NCBI RefSeq assembly: GCF_000011365.1
Contig: NC_004463.1
Span: 5,132,001-5,196,000, forward strand
Source: Bradyrhizobium diazoefficiens USDA 110
GTDB taxonomy: Bacteria > Pseudomonadota > Alphaproteobacteria > Rhizobiales > Xanthobacteraceae
Length of the DNA: 64,000 nucleotides
Reading direction: 5' to 3'
Position 1 is the first letter of the stretch, and every line of letters begins with the position of its first letter. Of the stretch, positions 9,397-16,780 are shown one piece after another. The position numbers were made by a program, and so were the translations under genes. The notes under the pieces are model-generated. The model searched no databases. It was not told the DNA's origin and saw only the letters and a program-made list of their open reading frames with translations.

Positions 9397-10514
9397 GTAC
9401 CCGGAATCAGAGCTGAGTGATACGGCGGCCTTTGAAACGGCGTTGCCGGACCTTTTTCTTGGTCCAGACGAAGGGCTCGGCTCTGTCGTTGTATGCGTTG
9501 ACGTAGGCATCGATGTGTTCCTGAAGCTGCTTGAGGCTCGTGAAGGAGGTGCCGCTGAGCGACTGCCCCTGCAAGATGGAAAACCATACTTCGACCTGAT
9601 TGAGCCATGACGCACTTGTCGGCGTGAAATGAAATTGCACGTTGGGGTGGGCCTTGAGCCAGTCCTCGTTCTTTTTATGGGTGTTGAGGTTGTCGAGGAT
9701 GACGTGAAGCTTGCGGTTCGGAAAAGTCGCGGTGACGCTGTTCATGAAATCGAGAAACTCGACGCGGCGCCGGCGTTTTGAATGGGTCGCGATGATCTTT
9801 CCGGTGGCGACTTCGAGCGCCGCAAACAATGTTGTGGTGCCATGCCGCTTGTAATCGTGGCTTTGGCCGGTTAAGGCGCGGCCATTGGGCAACTTCAGAT
9901 AACCCTGCGCTCGCTCCAAAGCCTGGATCGAGGGCTTCTCGTCCACGCACAGCACAATGGCCTTCGCCGGCGGCGCGACATAGAGGCCGACAACATCGGC
10001 GGCTTTGGCCGTAAAGTTCGGGTCGTTGCTCTCGCACCAGGACTTGCGAGCCACCAGGTCAATCTTGTGGCTGCGCAGGAACCGCCAGACATATTGGACA
10101 TCGACATCGCCCAGCGCCTCGGCCAGCAGGGGGCCGGTCCAGCGCGCAAACCCTTGCGGTGGCGGCTTATCCAGCAGCTTCAGAATCCGCTTGTCGGTCG
10201 TCTTCGTATAAATCGGCTGCTTGCCAGGCCGCGGCTTGTCTTGCAGCCCTTCAAGGCCATGGTCGGCATAGCGATGCCGCCAAAGGCTGACAATCCGCGG
10301 CTGGACCCCAACTTCCTTGGCGATCGACCGGGTGCTGCGCCCATCCGCCGCCAACAGAACTATCCGCGCCCGCTTCAAATCGCGCTGCAACGTCACCGGT
10401 GAGCGACAGCACGCCTCAAGCACCTTGCGATCTTTCCTCGAAAGGTGGACTTCTCTTGCTTCGGGTATCATCCCGACCTTGAATCACGACTCACGTTCCA
10501 AGAAAAGTGGGTAC
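9397..10514 (-). mobile_element. IS630-family insertion sequence
   Basis: Element of about 1118 bp with GTACCC/GGGTAC termini, flanked by duplicated TA (within CTAG on both sides), as expected for IS630 elements. It carries one transposase gene and interrupts a CBS-domain gene. Confidence 0.88.
9407..10471 (-). CDS. IS630-family transposase
   Basis: A 354-aa DDE transposase. An N-terminal helix-turn-helix region (GRSTRSIAKEVGVQPRIVSL) is followed by the catalytic core: Asp in VLCVDEKPSIQA (about 177), Asp in VILDNLNTH (about 260) and Glu in SWLNQVEVWF (about 294). All three residues and the full length are present, so the element may still be active. Confidence 0.95.
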   Translation of the reverse strand: MIPEAREVHLSRKDRKVLEACCRSPVTLQRDLKRARIVLLAADGRSTRSIAKEVGVQPRIVSLWRHRYADHGLEGLQDKPRPGKQPIYTKTTDKRILKLLDKPPPQGFARWTGPLLAEALGDVDVQYVWRFLRSHKIDLVARKSWCESNDPNFTAKAADVVGLYVAPPAKAIVLCVDEKPSIQALERAQGYLKLPNGRALTGQSHDYKRHGTTTLFAALEVATGKIIATHSKRRRRVEFLDFMNSVTATFPNRKLHVILDNLNTHKKNEDWLKAHPNVQFHFTPTSASWLNQVEVWFSILQGQSLSGTSFTSLKQLQEHIDAYVNAYNDRAEPFVWTKKKVRQRRFKGRRITQL

Positions 10515-10883
10515 TAGCACCTGGGAGATCTGATAAATGTCCATCTGCTTGACGACCTCCTCGATTGTGGCGCTTTCATCGACGCAGACGGGATGTCGGC
10601 TCATGACGGCATCCACGCGCAAGCCACTGGTTCTCTCACGAGCGAGCTGCCCCTCGTCTTTACCTAGCGGCCACTCGAGCCAAATCCCTTCAGGATAGTC
10701 TACGCCTAATTTGCGCCTGTGAAGAAAATCACCTTCCGAAATGATGCCGACCAGCACCCCTTCACCGTCAACGACCGGGAGGCCGCGCTGATTGGTCTCG
10801 AGCAGCAGATGGATGGCATCGAGCAGTGATGCGCTCGGCTTCACCGTTGCAAACCAGGTTCGCATGACATCTGCTGCCTTCAT
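10515..10883 (-). pseudogene. 5' part of CBS-domain gene interrupted by IS630-type element
   Basis: Begins MKAADVMRTWFATVKPSASL and contains the first CBS motif and most of the second (VMSRHPVCVDESATIEEVV). The reading enters the insertion sequence after QISQVL and stops a few codons later. The ancestral protein would be about 150 aa with no BON domain. It lies 48 nt downstream of the universal stress protein gene and was probably in its operon. Confidence 0.85.
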
Positions 10884-10931
10884 TGCTGCCTCTATCGAAC
10901 CCGCCCTGCCAGCAATGCGCTCTGCTCTGCG

Positions 10932-11753
10932 CTAGTGAGACATCAGCACGCACACTTTGGCCTCCTGCAGGAGGCTGCGTGTCATGCCGCCGAAGATCCA
11001 TTCTCCCAACCGGCTATGTCCATAACCGCCAGTAACAATGAGATCCGCGCCGAGCTCGGACGCCAGCCGAATAAGGTAGCCTCCGTCCGGTTCCGCCGTA
11101 TGGACACGTACCTCGTGCTGGCACTGCACCCCATGCCGCTGAAGATAGCCGGCCACGTCGCGAAGCCGCTTGCGAGCCGCATCCTGTTCGCTCGACGCGC
11201 AGATTTCCGCTATTGTGACCTGCGAGGCTCTGGTCAGAAACGGCATCGCATCGCGAACGGCGAGGCGCGCCTCCCTTGTGTCCTTCCAACCGACCACGAT
11301 GCGGTCACCAGACAACTCCGTCACGCGCTCCGGCACAGATAGCGTGGGGCGCCCCATCCGCAGCATGGCTCCGGCCGGATCGAGGAAGTGGGAGTGACTG
11401 GCCGCCTGCGACCTGCGCTTGACGATTACAAGGTCTGCCGCGCGGGCCTGCTCGACCAGAAAGTCGGTCGGATCATCGAGTGCCCAGCGCCATTCGACCG
11501 TCTCGCTTGGCAGGCCGACCACCCGCTTGAACCAAGCCTCTTTCGCCGAAAGCGTTGCTTTTATGCGCTTGATGTCTTCCTCGGTGGTCTGCTCGATGAT
11601 GACACCTTCGGCGACAAAGGGAGGCTCCACCGCCACCGCAGAAACACCCAGGATGGCCGCTCCGAACGTCCTCGCAATACCCTCCGCAACGGCGACTTGC
11701 CCTGCTTCCTGCTGCTCGGAATCGACGTAGACCATGACGCTCGCGACAGACAT
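10932..11753 (-). CDS. tandem universal stress protein (UspA family)
   Basis: A 273-aa protein with two Usp folds. The second carries the nucleotide-binding signature GGYGHSRLGEWIFGGMTRSL near its end; the first is more diverged. The start at 11753 (MSVASVMVYVDSEQQEAG) has CGGAG 6 nt upstream. An ATG further out at 11825 overlaps the FixK-type box and would lie upstream of the transcript. Tandem Usp proteins often support survival in hypoxia or stasis; the exact role here is inferred. Confidence 0.9.
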   Translation of the reverse strand: MSVASVMVYVDSEQQEAGQVAVAEGIARTFGAAILGVSAVAVEPPFVAEGVIIEQTTEEDIKRIKATLSAKEAWFKRVVGLPSETVEWRWALDDPTDFLVEQARAADLVIVKRRSQAASHSHFLDPAGAMLRMGRPTLSVPERVTELSGDRIVVGWKDTREARLAVRDAMPFLTRASQVTIAEICASSEQDAARKRLRDVAGYLQRHGVQCQHEVRVHTAEPDGGYLIRLASELGADLIVTGGYGHSRLGEWIFGGMTRSLLQEAKVCVLMSH

Positions 11754-11811
11754 GACGATGCTCCGAAAAAGTGTGCGATGGCCGTTTATCGCCTTGCGGT
11801 CAGCCAGACGC

Positions 11812-11825
11812 TTGACCGAAATCAA
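11812..11825 (-). promoter_or_regulatory. FixK/FNR-type box upstream of usp
   Basis: TTGACCGAAATCAA matches TTGA-N6-TCAA. A centre at 11818.5 predicts a start near 11777, 24 nt before the usp ATG. Confidence 0.72.
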
Positions 11826-11894
11826 ACCTGCCGGCCATGCCTCCCGATGTGACCAGTGACGGGGTCTGGCGGTGCCCCGAAGGCGATCCTCTCC

Positions 11895-12344
11895 TTAAAC
11901 CGCGTCCCGCAGATGCTTTTCGATTTCGGCTACGGGGTGCTTGGTGAGGTCCTTGTCGAGTTCGCCGACGATCCGACACCTCACGTCGGCGTGAAAGGCC
12001 GAGCGAAGCTCCGCCAGCGTGCGGGGTGGCGCGACGACAATGAGGGAGGTCGCATGCTCGCTGCGAAGGAGACGCTCCGCCGCAGCTGCGACCTGCCTCG
12101 CAAAGCGCTTCTCCTCGAACTCATGCCAATCGGTCATTTCCACCGCACTGCGCTGCTCCGAATGCGAGCCTTTGCTGATCCGACCGGGGCGATCGCTACC
12201 TTGGGAATGGGCGGGCGGATTCTCTTCCTCGAACACCGCCTCCGTCTTCAGATTGGGGAACTTCTCGTCGCCCTCGTTGCGAAGGAACAGCGCCTTCCTT
12301 CCGTCACCGACGAACACGATTGCACGATGTGGTATCCTGATCAT
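11895..12344 (-). CDS. host attachment family protein
   Basis: A 149-aa protein of the family named after plant-attachment proteins of Agrobacterium (Host_attach type). Diagnostic parts are IPHRAIVFVGDGRKALFLRN near the start, WHEFEEKRFARQVAAAAERL in the middle and LIVVAPPRTLAELRSAFHAD near the end. The fold is thought to resemble a release-factor/peptidyl-hydrolase module, but the real function is not settled. The start at 12344 has GAGGAGG 6 nt upstream. Divergent from a CBS-BON gene, sharing a perfect FixK-type box. Confidence 0.8.
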   Translation of the reverse strand: MIRIPHRAIVFVGDGRKALFLRNEGDEKFPNLKTEAVFEEENPPAHSQGSDRPGRISKGSHSEQRSAVEMTDWHEFEEKRFARQVAAAAERLLRSEHATSLIVVAPPRTLAELRSAFHADVRCRIVGELDKDLTKHPVAEIEKHLRDAV

Positions 12345-12399
12345 TTTCGGCCTCCTCGCTGCATGCGTCAAATTCCTATTCCCCAGCAGGCTGCGCTGC

Positions 12400-12413
12400 T
12401 TGATCCCGATCAA
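12400..12413. promoter_or_regulatory. perfect FixK/FNR-type box between host-attachment and CBS genes
   Basis: TTGATCCCGATCAA has full arms. It would put starts near 12365 (minus) and 12448 (plus), each 21-27 nt before a coding start with a good ribosome site. Confidence 0.8.
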
Positions 12414-12474
12414 GCCAGTCAGCCTACAATCGGGCAGGATTACCTAAACTCGGAAAACGATATGGAGGTTCATC

Positions 12475-13161
12475 ATGCATGCACGAGACGTGATGGTGTC
12501 GCCAGTGGTTACGGTCGGACCAAACGCAACCGTCCGCCAGGTCGCGCAAATCCTGCTGGAACGGCGGATCAGCGCCGTGCCGGTCGTCGATGCCGACAAC
12601 AAGGTGCTCGGCATCGTGAGCGAAGGCGATCTGCTGCACAGGGCCGAGAGCGGGACCGAACGCTCCCCCTCCTGGTGGTTGCGCCTGCTAACCGGCGATG
12701 CCCAGCTCGCGACTGACTACGTCAAGTCGCACTCAATCAAGGTGCAGGACGTCATGACGCAGGAGGTCGCGACCGCTGCACCCGAGACGCCCTTGCACGA
12801 GATCGCCATGCTTCTCGAAGAGCGCCAGATCAAACGCGTTCCCATCGTCAACAAGGAAGGTCAGCTCGTCGGGATCGTCAGCCGGGCCAACCTGCTCCAG
12901 ACCATCGCGAGCGCCAGACCAAAGCTCGAGATTTCGCTTCCCGATTCAGTCATCAGGAAGAGGTTCTTCGAGGAGCTCAGGAAGCAGCCCTGGGCTCATA
13001 CATTCAATGTGAACGCGACTGTGCAGAATGGCGTGGTCGATATCTGGGGTTTCGCGCCGTCCGTGGCCGAACGCACGGCCATTCGCGTAGCCGCCGAGGC
13101 AATTCCGGGCGTGGCGACCGTGAATGATCACCTGCTCGAAACACCGGCCTTTGTCTACTGA
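12475..13161 (+). CDS. CBS domain pair plus BON domain protein
   Basis: A 228-aa protein with CBS motifs at about residues 1-60 (MHARDVMVSPVVTVGPNATV) and 90-150 (VQDVMTQEVATAAPETPLHE) and a BON domain to the end. GGAGG precedes the ATG at 12475. It is a paralog of the genes at 5021 and 7591; such multiplication within one island suggests several separate sensing partners. Confidence 0.92.
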   Translation: MHARDVMVSPVVTVGPNATVRQVAQILLERRISAVPVVDADNKVLGIVSEGDLLHRAESGTERSPSWWLRLLTGDAQLATDYVKSHSIKVQDVMTQEVATAAPETPLHEIAMLLEERQIKRVPIVNKEGQLVGIVSRANLLQTIASARPKLEISLPDSVIRKRFFEELRKQPWAHTFNVNATVQNGVVDIWGFAPSVAERTAIRVAAEAIPGVATVNDHLLETPAFVY

Positions 13162-13208
13162 CCCGGGCGGAGATTCCAAATCGCCGTTCCGCTACCGTCG
13201 AGACGCTC

Positions 13209-13421
13209 ATGTCCCATTTCATTGTCCGCTTTCTCAAGAATGTGGTTGGCGACCGGGGCCAACCTTGCGAGGCTTGCCAACTCGCGATTGACGTTGAGGC
13301 GGACGACGGCGCGGAAGCGGCCCTAATGGCCAAGCAGGAGTTCTGCGAACTCCGCGCAATTCGCGACTGGACACTTCACGCCGACCGCGTCGAGGTGAAG
13401 TCGGCCGATTTTCCATCCTGA
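13209..13421 (+). CDS. hypothetical protein, 70 aa
   Basis: Begins MSHFIVRFLKNVVGDRGQPC and includes a CEAC pair and an acidic middle. It follows the CBS-BON gene by 47 nt on the same strand. No family is recognised. The length, codon use and position support a real gene in that operon. Confidence 0.55.
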   Translation: MSHFIVRFLKNVVGDRGQPCEACQLAIDVEADDGAEAALMAKQEFCELRAIRDWTLHADRVEVKSADFPS

Positions 13422-13483
13422 CCGGGGTCGGAGGAGCACTATAACGTTTATTGCCGCCTTGCGGTTCTTGCGGATGCGCAAGC

Positions 13484-13720
13484 TTAATCCAGCGCCACCA
13501 AGGCGATCATCAGCCGAAAGAGCTCATATCCCATGGTGACGAGCAGCGCTCCGACAATCAAGATCTTGCCGTACCACGACACGGTCGGGCTGACGCGGAC
13601 TTTCCGCGAGACATGCTCTTGTTTTTGCGACCGCTCATATTGAGTCCTGCGTGCACGCTCTGCCCTGCTGCAGGGGCCAATCGCCGCGCGGTCTGACGCT
13701 ATCCTTTCCATGATCAACAT
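13484..13720 (-). CDS. hypothetical membrane-anchored protein, 78 aa
   Basis: A basic N-terminal half is followed by one membrane helix (KILIVGALLVTMGYELFRLM). Function unknown. The start is uncertain: ATG at 13720 or 13711, neither with a strong ribosome site. The 3' end faces the CBS-BON/hypothetical pair. Confidence 0.5.
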   Translation of the reverse strand: MLIMERIASDRAAIGPCSRAERARRTQYERSQKQEHVSRKVRVSPTVSWYGKILIVGALLVTMGYELFRLMIALVALD

Positions 13721-13766
13721 GCCATTGCCGCTCTGGCACGACTCTGATGCTCATCAAGAAATATCT

Positions 13767-14230
13767 TCAATACGAACGCGGGCACCGGAAGCGACACGCC
13801 ATACGTTTGCTGCCGTCGACCCCTCCAAGTCTTTCCAGCAGCCTGTCCAGAAAGATCGTCTGGCCCTTGAGAATCTTCGAGCGAGCCTCTGCGATCTCGA
13901 ACCGTTCAACCCGATCGATTTCGGGGAATCTTTGTTGCCGACCCGACCGCGGAGGCCATTCCATCTCGAATGTATTGCTGCGAAAGTCAGCGAGATCCCA
14001 ATCGTCCGACGCGGCCCACACGTGGACCACCTTGCCGCTCGGCTGGCTTGCTTTGCCAAGCTCGATGACCTCCGCTGTCACCGCGTGGCCAGTTTCCTCT
14101 GCGAATTCGCGACGTGCGGCCGAAAGCAGCGTTTCGCCATCGGAAACGAGGCCCTTTGGAATAGTCCAGGCCCCGCGATCCCGGCGCCGCCAAAAGGGAC
14201 CGCCGGGATGACCGAGCAAGACCTAGCGTA
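13767..14230 (-). pseudogene. NUDIX hydrolase, C-terminal part (split by IS)
   Basis: Carries HPGGPFW and a complete Nudix box (GETLLSAARREFAEETG in the frame GX5EX7REUXEEXGU). The first 25 or so residues lie beyond the insertion at 15755-15826. On rejoining the halves through the duplicated target, the frames are one base apart, so this gene is unlikely to make a full protein. A TTG at 14219 could start a truncated product, but it would lack the first strand. Confidence 0.8.
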
Positions 14231-15754
14231 GTCGTCCGTTAAGAAGCCGGATTGATCGAGGCTGGCCGGGCGAGCGTGCGCCATAGCTGGGCCAGGAACA
14301 GGCACAAGAGATATCTCAGCCAGGCGAGGATGCGGCGGAAGTTGTGTCCGACGGCTGAGAGGACGACGTTGGCGGCATCGCCGGCGCGGCCTTTGAGGTA
14401 GCAGCGCCCGAGGTGGCCTTCCGCCTTCAGGTGTCCGATGATGGGCTCGATGGCGGAGCGGCGGCGCAGCTCGCGCTTGATGACACCGAAAACGCCGCGC
14501 TTCTGGCCGGAGATGAAGACGCGACGGGGATTTTGTGCGTCGTGGCCGCGGTATCCCTTGTCGACATAGGCCCGCTCGATCGGACAGCCGGTGAGTGTCT
14601 CGGTGCGGTCAATGACGTCCCGCAAGGTGTGACCGTCGTAGGGGTTGTCGGGCAGTGCGCTGGCGTGCAGCACGAACAGGCCACCGGGAGCCCGGCGGTT
14701 GTTGGTGACGATGGAGGCCTTCACGCCGAACTCGTAAGGCGCGCTGGCCTTGCCCTTGCCGATGCACTCCACTTCCGGGGCATGGAAGGAATAGAGCTTC
14801 CAGCCGCGCTGGCGCTGCTGCTGCGAGCGGATCTGCGTGGCCCGGCCGAGCGGGAGGGCGAACGCCTGCTCCAGTGCTGGCTGGCCTTCGATCTTGCGGC
14901 GGATGTCGCGGATGATCCGGCCCAGCCGGCTACGCAGGATACGCAACTGCCGCTGATGCCGCCTGAACTGTTTGGCATGGGCGTAGCGGCCGGCCATCAT
15001 CGCGGCGGCCTTGGCGATGCGAGCATAGGATTGCCGCAGCCTGACGCCGTGCCTGATCGCCAGGCGGTTGAGCCCCTTGATGGCCGCATGCAGCAGCTTG
15101 GCATCGGTCGGAAAGGTGATGGCCTTCGGCTGCACCGTGGTGTCGACCGTAACCCGCTTGAGGTCCTGGCTGCGTAATGCACCGGCCTCGTGCGCTACCC
15201 GCAAGCTCTCGGCCAGCAGCAACTCCAGCTTGTCGCCAAGCCGCTTGCGCCAATGGCTCAGGTCCGAGCGCTCGTGCGGGAACGTGTGCTGAAAGAACTC
15301 TTCCCCGGTGAAGAACTGGAAGTATGGGTCATGGACCCAGCGCTCGCACACCTCCTCATCGGACAGCCCGTAAATGTGCTTGAGCAACAGCAGACCGATC
15401 ATGAAGCGCGTCTCGATCCCGGGCCTGCCGTTCTCGCTGTAGAGCGGCGCGATCTCGCCGTCGATCCAGTCCCAATCGACCTTGCCGGCGAGCAGAACCA
15501 GCTCGTGCTTCATATTGATGATCTGGTCGAGCCGAGCCCGGAACAGATCGTTCGATCCCGTCGTCTTGTGCTTCTTCGGCCGCATCGTTCCCTCCGATGC
15601 AGACAAGGAATCATGCTTCCCGCTTCGAGGGAATCCACGAAAACCAAATCGCAAGGTTCTGACGCCCAAAGCATCAAAACCTTGCAATCTGGAAATGCCC
15701 CTTAGCCCAAATCGAGATTCCCGATCAGTGGCTTAGTCCTTCTTCACGGACGAC
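14231..15754 (-). mobile_element. IS5/IS1182-like insertion sequence
   Basis: About 1524 bp. Terminal inverted repeats GTCGTCCGT(T/G)AAGAAG are present at both ends, and the flanks share the direct repeat TAGCGTA (14224-14230 and 15755-15761; 8 bp if the adjacent C is counted). It is inserted in a NUDIX gene. Confidence 0.88.
14239..15585 (-). CDS. IS5/IS1182-like transposase
   Basis: A 448-aa transposase. The N-terminal DUF772-like domain (SENGRPGIETRFMIGLLLLK, then DEEVCERWVHDPYFQFFTG) is followed by a DDE core with Asp in VTVDTTVQPKAI, Asp in YVDKGYRGHD and Glu in SAIEPIIGHLKAEG. The ATG at 15585 has GGAGGGAACG just upstream. Intact, so possibly active. Confidence 0.93.
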   Translation of the reverse strand: MRPKKHKTTGSNDLFRARLDQIINMKHELVLLAGKVDWDWIDGEIAPLYSENGRPGIETRFMIGLLLLKHIYGLSDEEVCERWVHDPYFQFFTGEEFFQHTFPHERSDLSHWRKRLGDKLELLLAESLRVAHEAGALRSQDLKRVTVDTTVQPKAITFPTDAKLLHAAIKGLNRLAIRHGVRLRQSYARIAKAAAMMAGRYAHAKQFRRHQRQLRILRSRLGRIIRDIRRKIEGQPALEQAFALPLGRATQIRSQQQRQRGWKLYSFHAPEVECIGKGKASAPYEFGVKASIVTNNRRAPGGLFVLHASALPDNPYDGHTLRDVIDRTETLTGCPIERAYVDKGYRGHDAQNPRRVFISGQKRGVFGVIKRELRRRSAIEPIIGHLKAEGHLGRCYLKGRAGDAANVVLSAVGHNFRRILAWLRYLLCLFLAQLWRTLARPASINPAS

Positions 15755-15826
15755 TAGCGTACCGCCGCCTCTGCGAAACAACAGAATCCCCGCACTCTGC
15801 CGCTTGCTGGAACCTGCCGTCGGCAT
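15755..15826 (-). pseudogene. NUDIX hydrolase, N-terminal part
   Basis: Starts MPTAGSSKRQSAGILLFRRG and runs GGGTL up to the insertion. This is the usual opening strand of diadenosine-polyphosphate-type NUDIX proteins (SAGILLFRR), and fits the fragment at 13767-14230. Confidence 0.75.
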
Positions 15827-15860
15827 GGAGCGAAAGCGCAAATGTCGGGTGCTCACGTGA

Positions 15861-16115
15861 TCAGTGCAACTCAGCGCCAGCTGCCTCGTTGATGGGCTTG
15901 ATGCCGACAATGTCTCCATTGTTGACATGGTCTCGGATTGCTTCGAACTCTGCCGAATTGATCTCGAGAAGCCATGTTTTCCATTCCCGGGGACGTCCTT
16001 CGGGAGCAACGGGCTCGCCCTCCGACCTGTAGCGATACTTCGCCAGAGCTCCCATCGCCCGTTCCATCGCACTACCGTCCTTCAACTCTACGATGCACCT
16101 CATCATAAACCTCAT
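15861..16115 (-). CDS. hypothetical protein, 84 aa
   Basis: Reads CIVELKDGSAMERAMGALAK then a WKTWLLEINSAEFEAIRDHV segment. No family is recognised. The start may be ATG 16115 or one of the two ATGs at 16106 and 16103; GATGAGG upstream favours the latter two. A FixK-type box lies 44 bp upstream of the first ATG, so it is probably part of the low-oxygen regulon. Confidence 0.65.
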   Translation of the reverse strand: MRFMMRCIVELKDGSAMERAMGALAKYRYRSEGEPVAPEGRPREWKTWLLEINSAEFEAIRDHVNNGDIVGIKPINEAAGAELH

Positions 16116-16158
16116 CCGATTAAATTAGCGAAGGATTCCACCGGCACTCGGCGCCGCG

Positions 16159-16172
16159 TTGACAAAGATCAA
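16159..16172 (-). promoter_or_regulatory. FixK/FNR-type box upstream of 84-aa gene
   Basis: TTGACAAAGATCAA matches TTGA-N6-TCAA. The predicted start near 16124 lies just before the coding start at 16115/16103. Confidence 0.68.
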
Positions 16173-16313
16173 GCTGAACTTGTGGCCGGCCAGCGGCTTC
16201 ATACGCGTCGGTCCAAAATGACGCGCCTAGCTCCGAGGATTTCCCGGGATGCCCGAGCAGACGGGCTTGCGCTAGATCAGGACACACCCCTCGCTTATTG
16301 GTGGCAGAAGGGA

Positions 16314-16505
16314 TCATCGATACCAGCAGTAGCCGTGTCGACAAACGCGTTGATGAGGGTAGATCCAGCGAGGTCCCCAGCAGGAGCGATACCAGTGGTA
16401 GCCGGTTTCGCCGAGACGATAGCATCCGGCTTCGGCGCTGCTCGGAAATACAGTTGCGATTGAAAGGATCGCCGCGGCAGCAGCGAGCAGGACGATGTTT
16501 CGCAT
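16314..16505 (-). CDS. small secreted Cys/Trp/Tyr-rich protein
   Basis: A 63-aa product with a clear Sec signal peptide (VLLAAAAAILSIATVFPSSA, cleavage after AEA) and a mature part GCYRLGETGYHWYRSC...CRHGYCWYR with four Cys. Proteins of this pattern are frequent in Bradyrhizobium and uncharacterised. Confidence 0.7.
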   Translation of the reverse strand: MRNIVLLAAAAAILSIATVFPSSAEAGCYRLGETGYHWYRSCWGPRWIYPHQRVCRHGYCWYR

Positions 16506-16517
16506 GTCGACCTCTCC

Positions 16518-16700
16518 TCAGTGGTAGAAACAGTTGTGATGCGGCCTGAGTGCTTCTCTCACCTCATCGTCCTCAAGAGCATCCTTGATCGCCCGATCGG
16601 CCTTCCTCGTCTCCAGGACGCCTGCGCCCCGGTCCGGTACGGGCACCCCCGGCTCATGCTTCACCAGGCGCGTCTGCTCCCTCTGATCATTCTTGCTCAT
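16518..16700 (-). CDS. hypothetical protein, 60 aa
   Basis: A charged protein beginning MSKNDQREQTRLVKHEPGVP and ending in RPHHNCFYH. It lies 12 nt upstream of the small secreted protein gene on the same strand. No family recognised; supported by position and codon pattern only. Confidence 0.45.
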   Translation of the reverse strand: MSKNDQREQTRLVKHEPGVPVPDRGAGVLETRKADRAIKDALEDDEVREALRPHHNCFYH

Positions 16701-16780
16701 GTCGCATTCACTCGTCGAACTGCTCCATTGGCCGGAACGACTCCGCTTTCTCTATCGCCCTCCGACTGCTCATAGCGAGA

